Assembly (NCBI GenBank): GCA_964411985.1
Contig: CAYPNF010000074.1
Location: 1-34,802 of the forward strand
Source of the DNA: CAYPNF01 sp964411985
GTDB taxonomy: Bacteria > Verrucomicrobiota > Verrucomicrobiia > Limisphaerales > J093
Reading direction: 5' to 3'
DNA: 34,802 nt
The position numbers and the translations under genes are program-made. The notes beneath the pieces were generated by a model. It made no database searches and was not told the origin of the DNA. It saw nothing but the letters and a program-made list of their open reading frames with translations. Positions within the stretch are counted from its first letter, which is position 1. Each line of letters opens with the position of its first letter. Of this stretch, positions 1 to 6,866 are shown in pieces.

Positions 1-69
1 AAAAGCCGCAAGGCAGCGGGAAGGCAATGCCGGGCATGACGTCTGCGCCAAGGAACGACAGGAGGGACT

Positions 70-1365
70 TTGAGCTCACCAACTGTCTCAACGAAACTGG
101 CGCGGATTGCGGAACAATCAAAACGCGATGCGACCTTGGTGTTTACCACCCTGGCGCATTTGATGGACGAGGACTTCCTAACGGAAGCCTTTCAACAGCT
201 ACGCAAAGACGCGGCAGCAGGCATCGATGAGATGACTGTCACCGAATACGCCCTGAACCTTGGGGAGCGAATCGCCGACCTGCACCGACGGATGGTGGCT
301 AGGGAATACCGAGCGCGACCGGCGCGGCGGGTGTGGATACCCAAAGGGGACGGAGGCCAGCGACCGCTGGCGATACTGGTGCTGGAAGATAAGATTGTGC
401 AACGGGCGGTGGCGATGTTGCTGGAAGCCATCTACGAGCCGCACTTCTGCGAGTTCTCGTTTGGGTTTCGGAGGCAGCGCAGCGCCCATCAGGCACTGAC
501 CTATCTGCGGCAACACTGTCTTGAGCAAGACATCAACTGGATCATTGATGCCGACATTCAAAAGTTCTTTGATACGATTTCCTGGGAAGAGCTTCGAGCT
601 ATCCTCCAGAAACGAGTCAACGACGGCGCCATCCTGAGACTGATCGGGATGTGGCTGCACGTGGGCGTGGTGGAGGATGACCGGATCACCAACCAGGAAA
701 TGGGTACTCCGCAAGGGGCCCCAATCTCACCCATCTTGGCGAATATCTTTCTGCACACCGTGCTGGATGAATGGTTCCAAAACGACGTCCGACCGCGGAT
801 GAATGGGAACTGTTTTATCGCGAGGTTTGCAGATGATTTCGTGATGGGGTTCAACTTGAAAAGCGACGCGGAGCGGGTCTACAAGGTCCTGCCCCAGCGC
901 TTCGAGCGGTTTGGGTTGCGCATCCACCCCGAGAAAAGCCGGATGGTGCAGTTCAGCCGACCGTATTGGAAGCAGGGAAAGGGACCCGGGAGCTTTGCGT
1001 TTCTGGGGTTCACGCACTACTGGGGCAAGACGCTCAGTGGGGGCTGGACCATCAAGCGAAAGACGCAAGGGAAGCGGCTGAGCCGTTTTCTGAGTGGGAC
1101 AGGAGATTGGTGCAAAGATCACCTGCATGAGCCGTTGGGCAAACAGTACGGCATCTTGAGCGCCAAACTTCGTGGGCACTATCAGTACTACGGAGTGAGA
1201 GGCAACTTCAAGATGCTGGAAGTGGCCTATGAGAGCACGCGGGCGAAGTGGAAGAAATGGCTGAGCCGGAGGAACTCGAAGAACCGGATGAGCTGGGAGA
1301 AATACGCGGCGCATGTGGAAGAAATCTTCGACTTGCCGAAACCGCGCATCGTGCATGCGTTTTGA
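70..1365 (+). CDS. ltrA: Group II intron reverse transcriptase/maturase (no endonuclease domain)
   Basis: A 431-aa intron-encoded protein that would assist splicing and reverse-transcribe the intron into DNA targets. The start is TTG at 70, chosen because AGGAGG lies a few bases upstream (59-64). The RT fingers/palm begin near residue 40. The first catalytic Asp region (IIDADIQKFFD) is near 158-168, the GTPQGAPISP box is near 212-221, and the catalytic box is FADD at 253-256. Most relatives have YADD, and Phe is a tolerated variant. A GxxFAFLGF RT7 motif and a maturase X domain follow (about 300-400). The protein ends with a short basic tail and PKPRIVHAF. No HNH motif is present, so this is the endonuclease-free class. 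The frame is intact. I infer an active RT, but the RNA partner looks altered. Confidence 0.95.
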   Translation: MSSPTVSTKLARIAEQSKRDATLVFTTLAHLMDEDFLTEAFQQLRKDAAAGIDEMTVTEYALNLGERIADLHRRMVAREYRARPARRVWIPKGDGGQRPLAILVLEDKIVQRAVAMLLEAIYEPHFCEFSFGFRRQRSAHQALTYLRQHCLEQDINWIIDADIQKFFDTISWEELRAILQKRVNDGAILRLIGMWLHVGVVEDDRITNQEMGTPQGAPISPILANIFLHTVLDEWFQNDVRPRMNGNCFIARFADDFVMGFNLKSDAERVYKVLPQRFERFGLRIHPEKSRMVQFSRPYWKQGKGPGSFAFLGFTHYWGKTLSGGWTIKRKTQGKRLSRFLSGTGDWCKDHLHEPLGKQYGILSAKLRGHYQYYGVRGNFKMLEVAYESTRAKWKKWLSRRNSKNRMSWEKYAAHVEEIFDLPKPRIVHAF

Positions 1366-1440
1366 GAGGGCAGCAACAGTCATGTCGCCTTGTGGAGTAG
1401 TTAACTGCAAGGCTTTTGGCCCGCATGGGCCATTACTGAC

Positions 1441-1507
1441 GAACCGTATGACTGAATTGGTCACGTACGGGTCCGTGGGGGGCGTCGGGCGTAAGCCCGG
1501 CCCCTAC
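1441..1507 (+). ncRNA. Group II intron domains V and VI
   Basis: Domain V is exactly 34 nt (1441-1474). It has the distal stem UAUGAC...GUCACGUA and the usual CG bulge. The bases at positions 2-4 are AAC rather than the near-invariant AGC triad. Position 32 is U, so A3-U32 can pair, but A2-C33 is a mismatch. Domain VI (about 1475-1507) is a GC-rich stem with a GUAA loop. The identification rests on the length, the stem pattern and the position just after the maturase. Confidence 0.8.
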
Positions 1508-1510
1508 CCG

Positions 1511-2274
1511 GCGGATGAACTAGGTGGGAGAGGCGGGAAATTCTCTCTCGAGGTTTGGGCAACAGTGAAGGGTGCACAAATTCGTCCTGACGGCTCCGAG
1601 CCTATGCGGCAGTTTAGAATTCACGCCCTGGAGCCTTATCGGTATCCTCAGCCAGTTCAGGCAGGAGAACAGAATCCTGCGCAGTAGGCTGGGTGGCTCA
1701 CCGAGGCGGGCGGTCGTTTGTTCATAAAATACGGCCTGTGGATCAGAGATCGACTCAGCAAGGTCACTTCCATTGCCAAACCCGAGTTCCCGTACGCCCA
1801 CGCCATCCTTGCACACTGATTCTGGCTCGATCCGGATTGGGGTTCAGTTCGATTGCCAACCCCAAGAAAAAGCTCCCCCGCCCCGAACTTAGGTCCAGTC
1901 CACCGTCCGAATTGGAACTCAACCCATTGGTGACGAGCCGCTTGTGTTGAATGCCAAAGGCGTACGCTCCATCCCCAAAAAGCGCCACCAAACGCAGGCA
2001 AAACTTATATTCTATGAATCTATTCACCAAACACAACCACTCGAAAACTGATTCAAAACTAAATTAATTCTGTCGGACTTTTCTTGGGGTAGGCCGGAGC
2101 AAAAACCTCCTAGCGACCTATGATCTAATCATGAGTAATTTTATGACGCGTTCACAAACGGTCTCCCGGCGACTCCCTGGCGGGGGAGCCCAGGACTTTG
2201 CTTCTTCCCAGGCTTCGAGCCCTGAACCCGAAAAAGAGCCCCACTCACCCTCCCCATATGTCCTTATGAGGTCG
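1511..2274. other. Stretch without a convincing intact gene
   Basis: Between the intron 3' end and the first 99-aa gene I see no complete gene. Open frames on both strands are short and without recognisable motifs, apart from one decayed fragment on the minus strand (1764-2036, listed separately). The frame of the next gene is open back to an ATG at 2131. That extension is Pro/Ser-rich, has no counterpart in the paralogue and is probably untranslated. 2041-2130 is AT-richer than its surroundings and could hold the promoter for the 2275 gene, but no clear -35/-10 pair stands out. Confidence 0.4.
1764..2036 (-). pseudogene. Possible fragment of a PagL-like (acyloxyacyl hydrolase) outer-membrane protein
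   Basis: The open frame contains a stretch of alternating beta-barrel character: ...AFGIQHKRLVTNGL, a short SNSDGGLDL segment, then FFLGLAIEL. This spacing (H, then N-x-GL, then NxGLD, then a terminal aromatic strand) recalls the C-terminal strands of PagL-type lipid A deacylases, which carry a HxSN-like catalytic region. Here the Ser of the usual H-x-S is not conserved, there is no start with a ribosome-binding site, and no signal peptide or N-terminal barrel is present. I read it as a decayed 3' fragment stranded among mobile elements. It could equally be a chance frame. Confidence 0.25.
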
Positions 2275-2574
2275 ATGAATGCTCTTGAGGCGACCCTCAC
2301 GGTGAGAATCTGGCTCAGTGCACGCCTCGCCGCCAAAAAAGCAGATGTTTCGAGCGACACCATCCTTCGGCGGGGGATCCCCTGGCAGGAGGAGCCGGTC
2401 CCCGGACGAATCCGGTACAAAAATCTTCGCCTCGGTCCTGGCTCCAGCGCCGGGCGCCGGTACTTTGATGCTGACGTACCAACGGCTTCCCACCCTACGG
2501 CCAATGCGGCCCGAAGCGACCAAGCCAAAATCCTCCGACCCGTCTTCGGAGCCCAGCTTGCGGAGGCGGCATAG
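2275..2574 (+). CDS. 99-aa putative DNA-binding protein, paralogue of the 5513 gene
   Basis: I do not recognise the family by name. The protein is clearly a paralogue of the one at 5513-5812. About half of the first 70 residues are identical, including LAAxK, a VSxxTIxRRxIxWQ segment, RxRYKxLxL and GSxAGRRY. Starting at the ATG at 2275 gives exactly 99 aa, the same length as the partner, and both begin with MN followed by a VxxWL segment. That is why I prefer it to the upstream ATG at 2131. Residues about 17-36 read like a helix-turn-helix of the excisionase/MerR kind. Lying immediately upstream of a large tyrosine recombinase, it may be a recombination directionality factor or regulator. That role is inference. 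Confidence 0.6.
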   Translation: MNALEATLTVRIWLSARLAAKKADVSSDTILRRGIPWQEEPVPGRIRYKNLRLGPGSSAGRRYFDADVPTASHPTANAARSDQAKILRPVFGAQLAEAA

Positions 2575-2908
2575 CGGCCAACAATAGGATGCTTCCCTTA
2601 CCCAGGATGAAAACCATCTCCCCATTCACAATGAATCCCCCACAGACCAGCACGGCCGCGTGCACGGACGGGAACTGTAACCCGGGGACCAGGAACCTCA
2701 ACGAAACCCATCTCCTGGGGGGATCTTTAGGAGGGGTGGCGGTCCTAAACTACAAGAACGCGGGTGGCAAAACGGACCCCCTACCCCGGAAAAACCAGCC
2801 CAAACACCAGGAAGAATTTTGACACTGTGGGGGGTAAGCCGCGCCCCCACGGTCCCAAGAACGCGGCCAAACGAAACAATAATCCAAAACAAGAAAGGAT
2901 CGATACAT
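2575..2908 (+). promoter_or_regulatory. Leader of the large recombinase gene, with a hairpin at 2824-2853
   Basis: There is no gene in this 334-base stretch. It contains a hairpin with arms 2824-2833 and 2844-2853 (ACTGTGGGGG pairing with CCCCCACGGT, one G-U pair) and a 10-nt loop, ending 55 bases before the recombinase start. It is not followed by a T-run, so it is more likely an RNA or DNA recognition structure than a simple terminator. It could be an attenuator or a recombinase-binding site. Confidence 0.35.
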
Positions 2909-5422
2909 ATGAATGATAAAAAGACATCAGGCCCGGCCGACCCTGGCCACAATCCAAATCCGGCGGCGGCTTCAGCCGCCCCAAGTGCAACACCGGCACC
3001 GGCGACACCCGCCGACCTCTTTCGCGGTGTCCTCGAACCCGCCAAAAACGACGTCACACTGCTCTTGACGGTGCCGCTCCCCGCGGTGGATCCCTCGATG
3101 ACATTGGGGGCGCTGACTCTCCATTACCTGCGCGATCTGGTCGAGCGCAAGGACGTCATCTACGCGGACGAAACGGTCAAAGGTTACATCTGGCGCGCGC
3201 TCACCATGGCCAAGTGCTGGCCGGGCTACACCGAGGTCAGCCTCGCCGACCTTGGGATAGAGCACATGGCCGAAATGGGCCGCCGGACCGCCGCGACCTT
3301 GTCGGACCCGCTGCTGGGGCAGTGCAACGCGGGCACCTACAACGCGACGGTAGGCACCGTTGCCAGAACTCTCTCCTTCGCCGCGGAGTCGCGGATCGCG
3401 CTGGTGACGATGGCCCAGGCCCGCATGCTGCGAGAGGCAATCGTCTACAAGCCCCTGGATAGCGAAGTGCCGATCATGCCCACCCACGAGCAGGAGGAGG
3501 GTATGATCGCCTATGCAGAGGGCCGTTGTTCGAGAACCCATCAGCGCCAATTTGATTCGCTCTTGACTTTTCACTTTTTGCGCAGTTTTGGCGTGCGAAA
3601 AGGAATGCTCAAAACGATCCGCTTCTGTGACTATGATCGGGATTCGGGCCACATCACTTTCCGTTTCAACAAGAAACGGAACGGGGCGCGGGTTGCACTC
3701 ACCCTGGCGGTGCCGACCCGCCTGAGGACCTTGGTGGACGAGTACCTCGACACCTTTCGTCCGCCTCCGGAAGGCCACCTCTTTATATTCCGAAACATCA
3801 GCCAGATGCTCGCCAGCGCTGCGGCATCGGTAGGACTACCCGGCTTTTCCCCGCACGATTTTCGCCATCTTTTCATCACGCGGTGCATAGAACTGGGCGT
3901 CGATCCCGAAACGATCGCAATCCTTGTCGGTCACAGCGACTGCGGGGTGTGCATTCGGAAGACCTATTTCCATCGCTCTCCAAAGCGTTTGGATGCGACG
4001 GTTCATCGCCGCGATGGTTCCATCCCGGACGACCCCGATGAGGCCAGGCGCATCCGTGCTCTGCGCCACGAATGCGACCTGGCTCTGGACACAATTCTAG
4101 CCGGGCCGATTGCGCAGGCCAAGCAAGCAGCAGCGCACTTACGCCGGCTGGGACAGCTGGCCCGCGACGGCCACATCGAGGAATTCAACCGGCTGACTGC
4201 GCCTGCGGCGCTCCTGGACCCAAAGCCTGCTGATGGTGCGCCCATGCGGGTAAAATACCAACCAAAACACCTGCGTGACTTTGTCGCGTCCGCCATCCGA
4301 AATCTGCTCTGGCGCAAAGGCGTGAGTGTCCATGCGGCCACCAAGGATATCGGAATCGAGGCGACTTGTGTCTACGACATGCTCAATGGCAAACGGCAGC
4401 ACGCCGACAAACTCCAGAAGTTGGCCACGTATTTTGGGGTGAAAGAATCGTATTTTACCGATCGAAATGAAGATCACTATGATCGGGACTTGGTGGTAGC
4501 GAATGTGGTTTATGCCGCGAACCGCTACTCCATCAAAGAACTCCCCTGCCCAGGGGACGTGGGACTGGTTGTTCAGGGCCGCAAACTGCCGTGTGGCCAG
4601 ACGCTGCGTGAGCTGGCTACATTCTTGGGCATCGAATTGGAGATTCTGCTCACGACTGACATTTCCACGGCTGACGGTCTGCCGGAAGCAAACCAGAAGA
4701 GTCCCCTAACGCCAGCACCCCAAGCTGACGGGACTGCAGCGGGCCTTACGCTCGATGAAGCAAAAAAGCGCCTGAGCCACAACCTCGTGATTCTGGCCCT
4801 CCTAGCCGGAATCAAAGCAGCCAACATTGGCAAGTCGGTCGGGCTGCGAGACAACCAGCTCTACGACTATTTGAATTGCCGCCATTTGCCTCCAGTTCGA
4901 AAACAGGAACTGCTCGCGAACTACTTCCAAATTCCGGTGGTGGACCTTTTCGCCCCGGTCGCACGAATGAATCCGGCGTTGTTGGGTAACACTATCACCG
5001 CACTTCTTGCGGCAAAAGGCTACACGCCCAGCACGGCGGCATTCTATTTGACGATGTCGTCGGTTGACTTTCGGGCGGCGGCGGCAGGCACGAAACTGCC
5101 CAATCCGGTTCAGCTGCATCGGCTGGCGAATTTCCTTGGACTACGCCCGGCGGAGCTACTCGAACGGAGCGGAATCGTGTTGCCGCAGTCGTATCGGGGA
5201 GTGCAAGCGCGAGGCGAGTTCGCCGCGCAGGCAGCTGAAACCATCACCTCCCCTGCCCCTTCCGCGCACGCTGCGACTGCCCCTGAAATCAGCGTGCTGG
5301 CCAGCGGCAGCCAAGACAACACCTGTCCGCCAGAGGCCAATCCGACGCAAGGCGGGAATGTGATTCCCCTGCCACCCGAGGCGAAACCGGCCCAGCCGGA
5401 AGCGTCGAGCGAGGCAGCGTAG
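2909..5422 (+). CDS. Tyrosine recombinase fused to four XRE-like helix-turn-helix repeats
   Basis: This 837-aa protein cuts and rejoins DNA through a 3'-phosphotyrosine. The ATG at 2909 has AAAGGA about 10 bases upstream; the frame is open further upstream (to 2819) but without an RBS. A low-complexity Ala/Pro N-terminus (about 1-40) precedes a SAM-like core-binding domain (about 65-200) and a catalytic domain (about 205-360). The catalytic set looks complete: R230, K255/256, H316 and R319 in HDFRH, H342 in VGHS, Y353 in TYFH. Residues 455-753 then hold four repeats of about 60 aa. Each looks like a Cro/C1-type HTH followed by a LxxLAxxFxI/L segment: about 455-518, 525-585, 620-682, 688-753. 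The C-terminus is low-complexity again. The protein is about twice the size of ordinary phage integrases. The repeats probably give extra DNA-site or self-regulatory binding (inference). Confidence 0.88.
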   Translation: MNDKKTSGPADPGHNPNPAAASAAPSATPAPATPADLFRGVLEPAKNDVTLLLTVPLPAVDPSMTLGALTLHYLRDLVERKDVIYADETVKGYIWRALTMAKCWPGYTEVSLADLGIEHMAEMGRRTAATLSDPLLGQCNAGTYNATVGTVARTLSFAAESRIALVTMAQARMLREAIVYKPLDSEVPIMPTHEQEEGMIAYAEGRCSRTHQRQFDSLLTFHFLRSFGVRKGMLKTIRFCDYDRDSGHITFRFNKKRNGARVALTLAVPTRLRTLVDEYLDTFRPPPEGHLFIFRNISQMLASAAASVGLPGFSPHDFRHLFITRCIELGVDPETIAILVGHSDCGVCIRKTYFHRSPKRLDATVHRRDGSIPDDPDEARRIRALRHECDLALDTILAGPIAQAKQAAAHLRRLGQLARDGHIEEFNRLTAPAALLDPKPADGAPMRVKYQPKHLRDFVASAIRNLLWRKGVSVHAATKDIGIEATCVYDMLNGKRQHADKLQKLATYFGVKESYFTDRNEDHYDRDLVVANVVYAANRYSIKELPCPGDVGLVVQGRKLPCGQTLRELATFLGIELEILLTTDISTADGLPEANQKSPLTPAPQADGTAAGLTLDEAKKRLSHNLVILALLAGIKAANIGKSVGLRDNQLYDYLNCRHLPPVRKQELLANYFQIPVVDLFAPVARMNPALLGNTITALLAAKGYTPSTAAFYLTMSSVDFRAAAAGTKLPNPVQLHRLANFLGLRPAELLERSGIVLPQSYRGVQARGEFAAQAAETITSPAPSAHAATAPEISVLASGSQDNTCPPEANPTQGGNVIPLPPEAKPAQPEASSEAA

Positions 5423-5442
5423 CGTCCATCATCGAACACGCT

Positions 5443-5471
5443 CCCCCAGCTGCCACCCTGGCAGCTGGGGG
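5443..5471 (+). terminator. Perfect 13-bp hairpin after the recombinase gene
   Basis: Arms 5443-5455 and 5459-5471 pair perfectly (CCCCCAGCTGCCA with TGGCAGCTGGGGG) around a CCC loop, starting 20 bases after the TAG stop. No T-run follows, so it may be a weak or Rho-assisted terminator. Alternatively it may protect the 3' end of the mRNA or regulate the 99-aa gene that starts 41 bases further on. Confidence 0.5.
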
Positions 5472-5512
5472 ACACGCAGAGCAGAAAACCCAACAAGCAG
5501 ACTATTGAACCT

Positions 5513-5812
5513 ATGAATCAACAAAAACCTGATATCGAAGTGGTCGTGTGGCTCACGCTCAGCTTGGCGGCCCAGAAACTCTCGGTGTCCGAATGCACCA
5601 TTTCCCGGCGAGCGATACGCTGGCAAGATAAGCCGGTCCGTTATCGCGTGCGGTACAAGCAGCTTTGCCTGGACGAGGGATCGGCGGCGGGGCGACGCTA
5701 CTATGAGCCCGATTTGGAAGCGATGGTGGTGATGCCCTCACCCCTGATTCGACCCTACAGGCACAAAGCATTCCGGCCAGACTCGGGCGAATGCCTCGAT
5801 CCCGCGGCCTAG
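5513..5812 (+). CDS. 99-aa putative DNA-binding protein, paralogue of the 2275 gene
   Basis: Same length and about half identical over the core to the protein at 2275-2574. The shared features are a VxWL N-terminal segment, a SLAAQKLSVSECTISRR helix-turn-helix-like stretch (about residues 17-33), a basic RVRYKQL segment and AAGRRYY. The two copies flank the large recombinase gene on the same strand, so the module reads small-large-small. C-terminal 25-30 residues differ between copies. No good Shine-Dalgarno precedes the ATG at 5513, so translation may depend on the upstream message. I suggest a recombination accessory or excisionase-like protein. The family is not one I can name. Confidence 0.65.
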   Translation: MNQQKPDIEVVVWLTLSLAAQKLSVSECTISRRAIRWQDKPVRYRVRYKQLCLDEGSAAGRRYYEPDLEAMVVMPSPLIRPYRHKAFRPDSGECLDPAA

Positions 5813-5825
5813 GCGGCAGGAAGAG

Positions 5826-5898
5826 GTGAGTCGCGCAGGGGGATCTCACCCCTGCGCGCTCTCAGAACTGGACGTGAACCTCTCAGCTCATCCAGCTC
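5826..5898 (-). ncRNA. Domains V and VI of the ORF-less group II intron
   Basis: Domain V is exactly 34 nt on the minus strand (5898 to 5865). It starts GAGCTGGATG and ends CGTCCAGTTC, with AGC at positions 2-4, a GAGA-type loop and the usual two-base bulge. Domain VI follows as a long GC stem (GCGCAGGGG against CCCCCTGCGC) and then GACTCAC. An A near seven bases from the proposed 3' end is a candidate branch point. Confidence 0.8.
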
Positions 5899-6708
5899 CC
5901 ATCATGGAACCTTTCAGTTGCGACTGGCTTGCTGGCTCCTCCCGTTGCCGGTTGACCTTTAAACCACCCGCCATGACACGGCCTCTTGGCTCCATCTCTT
6001 TATCGGAGACTTCTTCGCTACTACAGGCCATTCCGCCCCTTCGCACCGCATCCCTACTCCAGCTCTGGCAGGTCTTCTGCTTGAGCCGCTCGGTTGGCAT
6101 CGGTGCGGAAGGTTCCCACGTTCCGCTCAACCGCTGCGTGACAGATTCATGCCACCTTAATGCCGGAGGCCACAGAGTTCGAAAACAGGCTCCGTCTCTG
6201 CTCTTCCTGGGGTAACGACTCCGCCCCAGTTTGGTCCTCTTCCTTACGCTTTCGACACATCATCAGTGGTTCACTTGCGTTCATCTCTCTGTCACCCATC
6301 TGATCCGGTTCTTCCCGGACCTTTTCCTTCTGTGCTCACGACCGTGGCTTTTGACCACCGCCGCCGAAGGTGATTTGAGACCTGCTCCTGTCAGCCGGTC
6401 TCGAGGGGCCAACTTTTTCCCTCATCGGTTGTGCAGTTACGCACAGGCGAGTTCATCCACTCCTTCCTGTGCTCGTGGCGCACAGTCGAAGCGTACCACG
6501 CGCGTTCACTTTGCTCACCCCACCAAGAGCAAGACCGAGCAAGCCATTGCTTGCATCGGCCCGTTCCGAAGTGGGCCATGGCGAGTTGGGCTAGTTCGTC
6601 AAGGTGAGGTGGTAGATGCTTTCTACGAGGCCTGCGATTGGCTCGCGAACTCCTCCTGTGCGTGCATCGCGTGGAACAGTTTCAGAGCACGCCTTACCAT
6701 CTGGGCAC
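5826..6708 (-). mobile_element. ORF-less group II intron on the minus strand
   Basis: Read on the minus strand, the element begins near 6708 with GTGCCCAGATGG, close to the group II 5' consensus GUGYG...CCCAG but two bases shorter. It ends near 5826 with ...GACTCAC after domains V and VI. The total is about 883 nt, the size expected for domains I-III plus a minimal domain IV. No reverse transcriptase frame is present on this strand; the open frames inside are short and are shadows of structured RNA. Domain V (5865-5898) has an intact AGC triad. It probably moves or splices with a maturase supplied in trans, or is a dead relic. The 5' flank is half of a tRNA gene (see 6711-6749), and the 3' flank shows no matching tRNA half. 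Confidence 0.7.
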
Positions 6709-6710
6709 AT

Positions 6711-6749
6711 CCGTGTGAAGGAAATGCTCTACCACTGAGCTAAGCGCGC
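6711..6749 (-). pseudogene. 5' half of a tRNA-Val (anticodon CAC), truncated in the anticodon stem
   Basis: On the minus strand 6749 to 6711 reads as acceptor 5' strand GCGCGCT, TA, D-arm GCTC-AGTGGTA-GAGC, A, then TTTCC-TTCACAC-GG. This gives a correct D-arm and an anticodon loop with U33 and anticodon CAC. The sequence then leaves the tRNA pattern. There is no T-arm or 3' acceptor strand in the next 100 bases, and the group II intron starts two bases later. Either the intron split the gene, or an integration at the anticodon arm displaced this half. The 3' half is not found elsewhere in the window. Confidence 0.65.
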
Positions 6750-6787
6750 AATCCACTACTCATGAACGATTCACGAACACACCTGCC

Positions 6788-6866
6788 AAACACTGTGCTA
6801 ACCGATAAGCCCTTGTAAAGGGTGCTATAGAAGGGCTGTTTAGCACAAACATTTAGCACAGTGTTT
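6788..6866. repeat. Perfect 14-bp inverted repeat with nested repeats before the second integrase
   Basis: AAACACTGTGCTAA at 6788-6801 is exactly complementary to TTAGCACAGTGTTT at 6853-6866. A third partial copy makes a direct repeat TTTAGCACA at 6839-6847 and 6852-6860. Between the outer arms is a second inverted pair, AGCCCTT (6808-6814) and AAGGGCT (6831-6837). The right arm touches the assigned start of the integrase gene. The pattern fits core- and arm-type recombinase binding sites or an operator controlling the integrase. Confidence 0.55.

Larger units (their letters stand above)
1..1510 (+). mobile_element. Group II intron with encoded maturase, 5' end outside the window
   Basis: The window starts inside the intron, so domains I-III and the 5' GUGYG boundary are not visible. 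Positions 1-69 look like domain IV leader sequence. The maturase fills domain IV (70-1365), and a 34-nt domain V hairpin lies at 1441-1474. It is followed by a domain VI hairpin (about 1475-1507) with a GUAA-type loop between GGGC and GCCC arms. The 3' splice site is probably around 1505-1510, but I cannot fix the exact base. The order RT, domain V, domain VI on one strand is the standard layout of a bacterial group II retroelement. Domain V has a changed catalytic triad (AAC instead of AGC), so splicing competence is in doubt. Confidence 0.85.

Noticed and set aside
727..1464. 245-codon minus-strand frame opposite the maturase
   Set aside because: It runs across the maturase and the domain V RNA and has no motif; shadow of the RT gene.
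2972..3778. 268-codon minus-strand frame opposite the XRE recombinase
   Set aside because: The opposite strand has a full set of integrase motifs; this frame is rich in Arg/Gly/His as expected of an antisense shadow.
5826..6743. Plus-strand frames of 129 and 170 codons
   Set aside because: They lie over the minus-strand group II intron and reflect structured RNA; no protein motif or ribosome-binding site.
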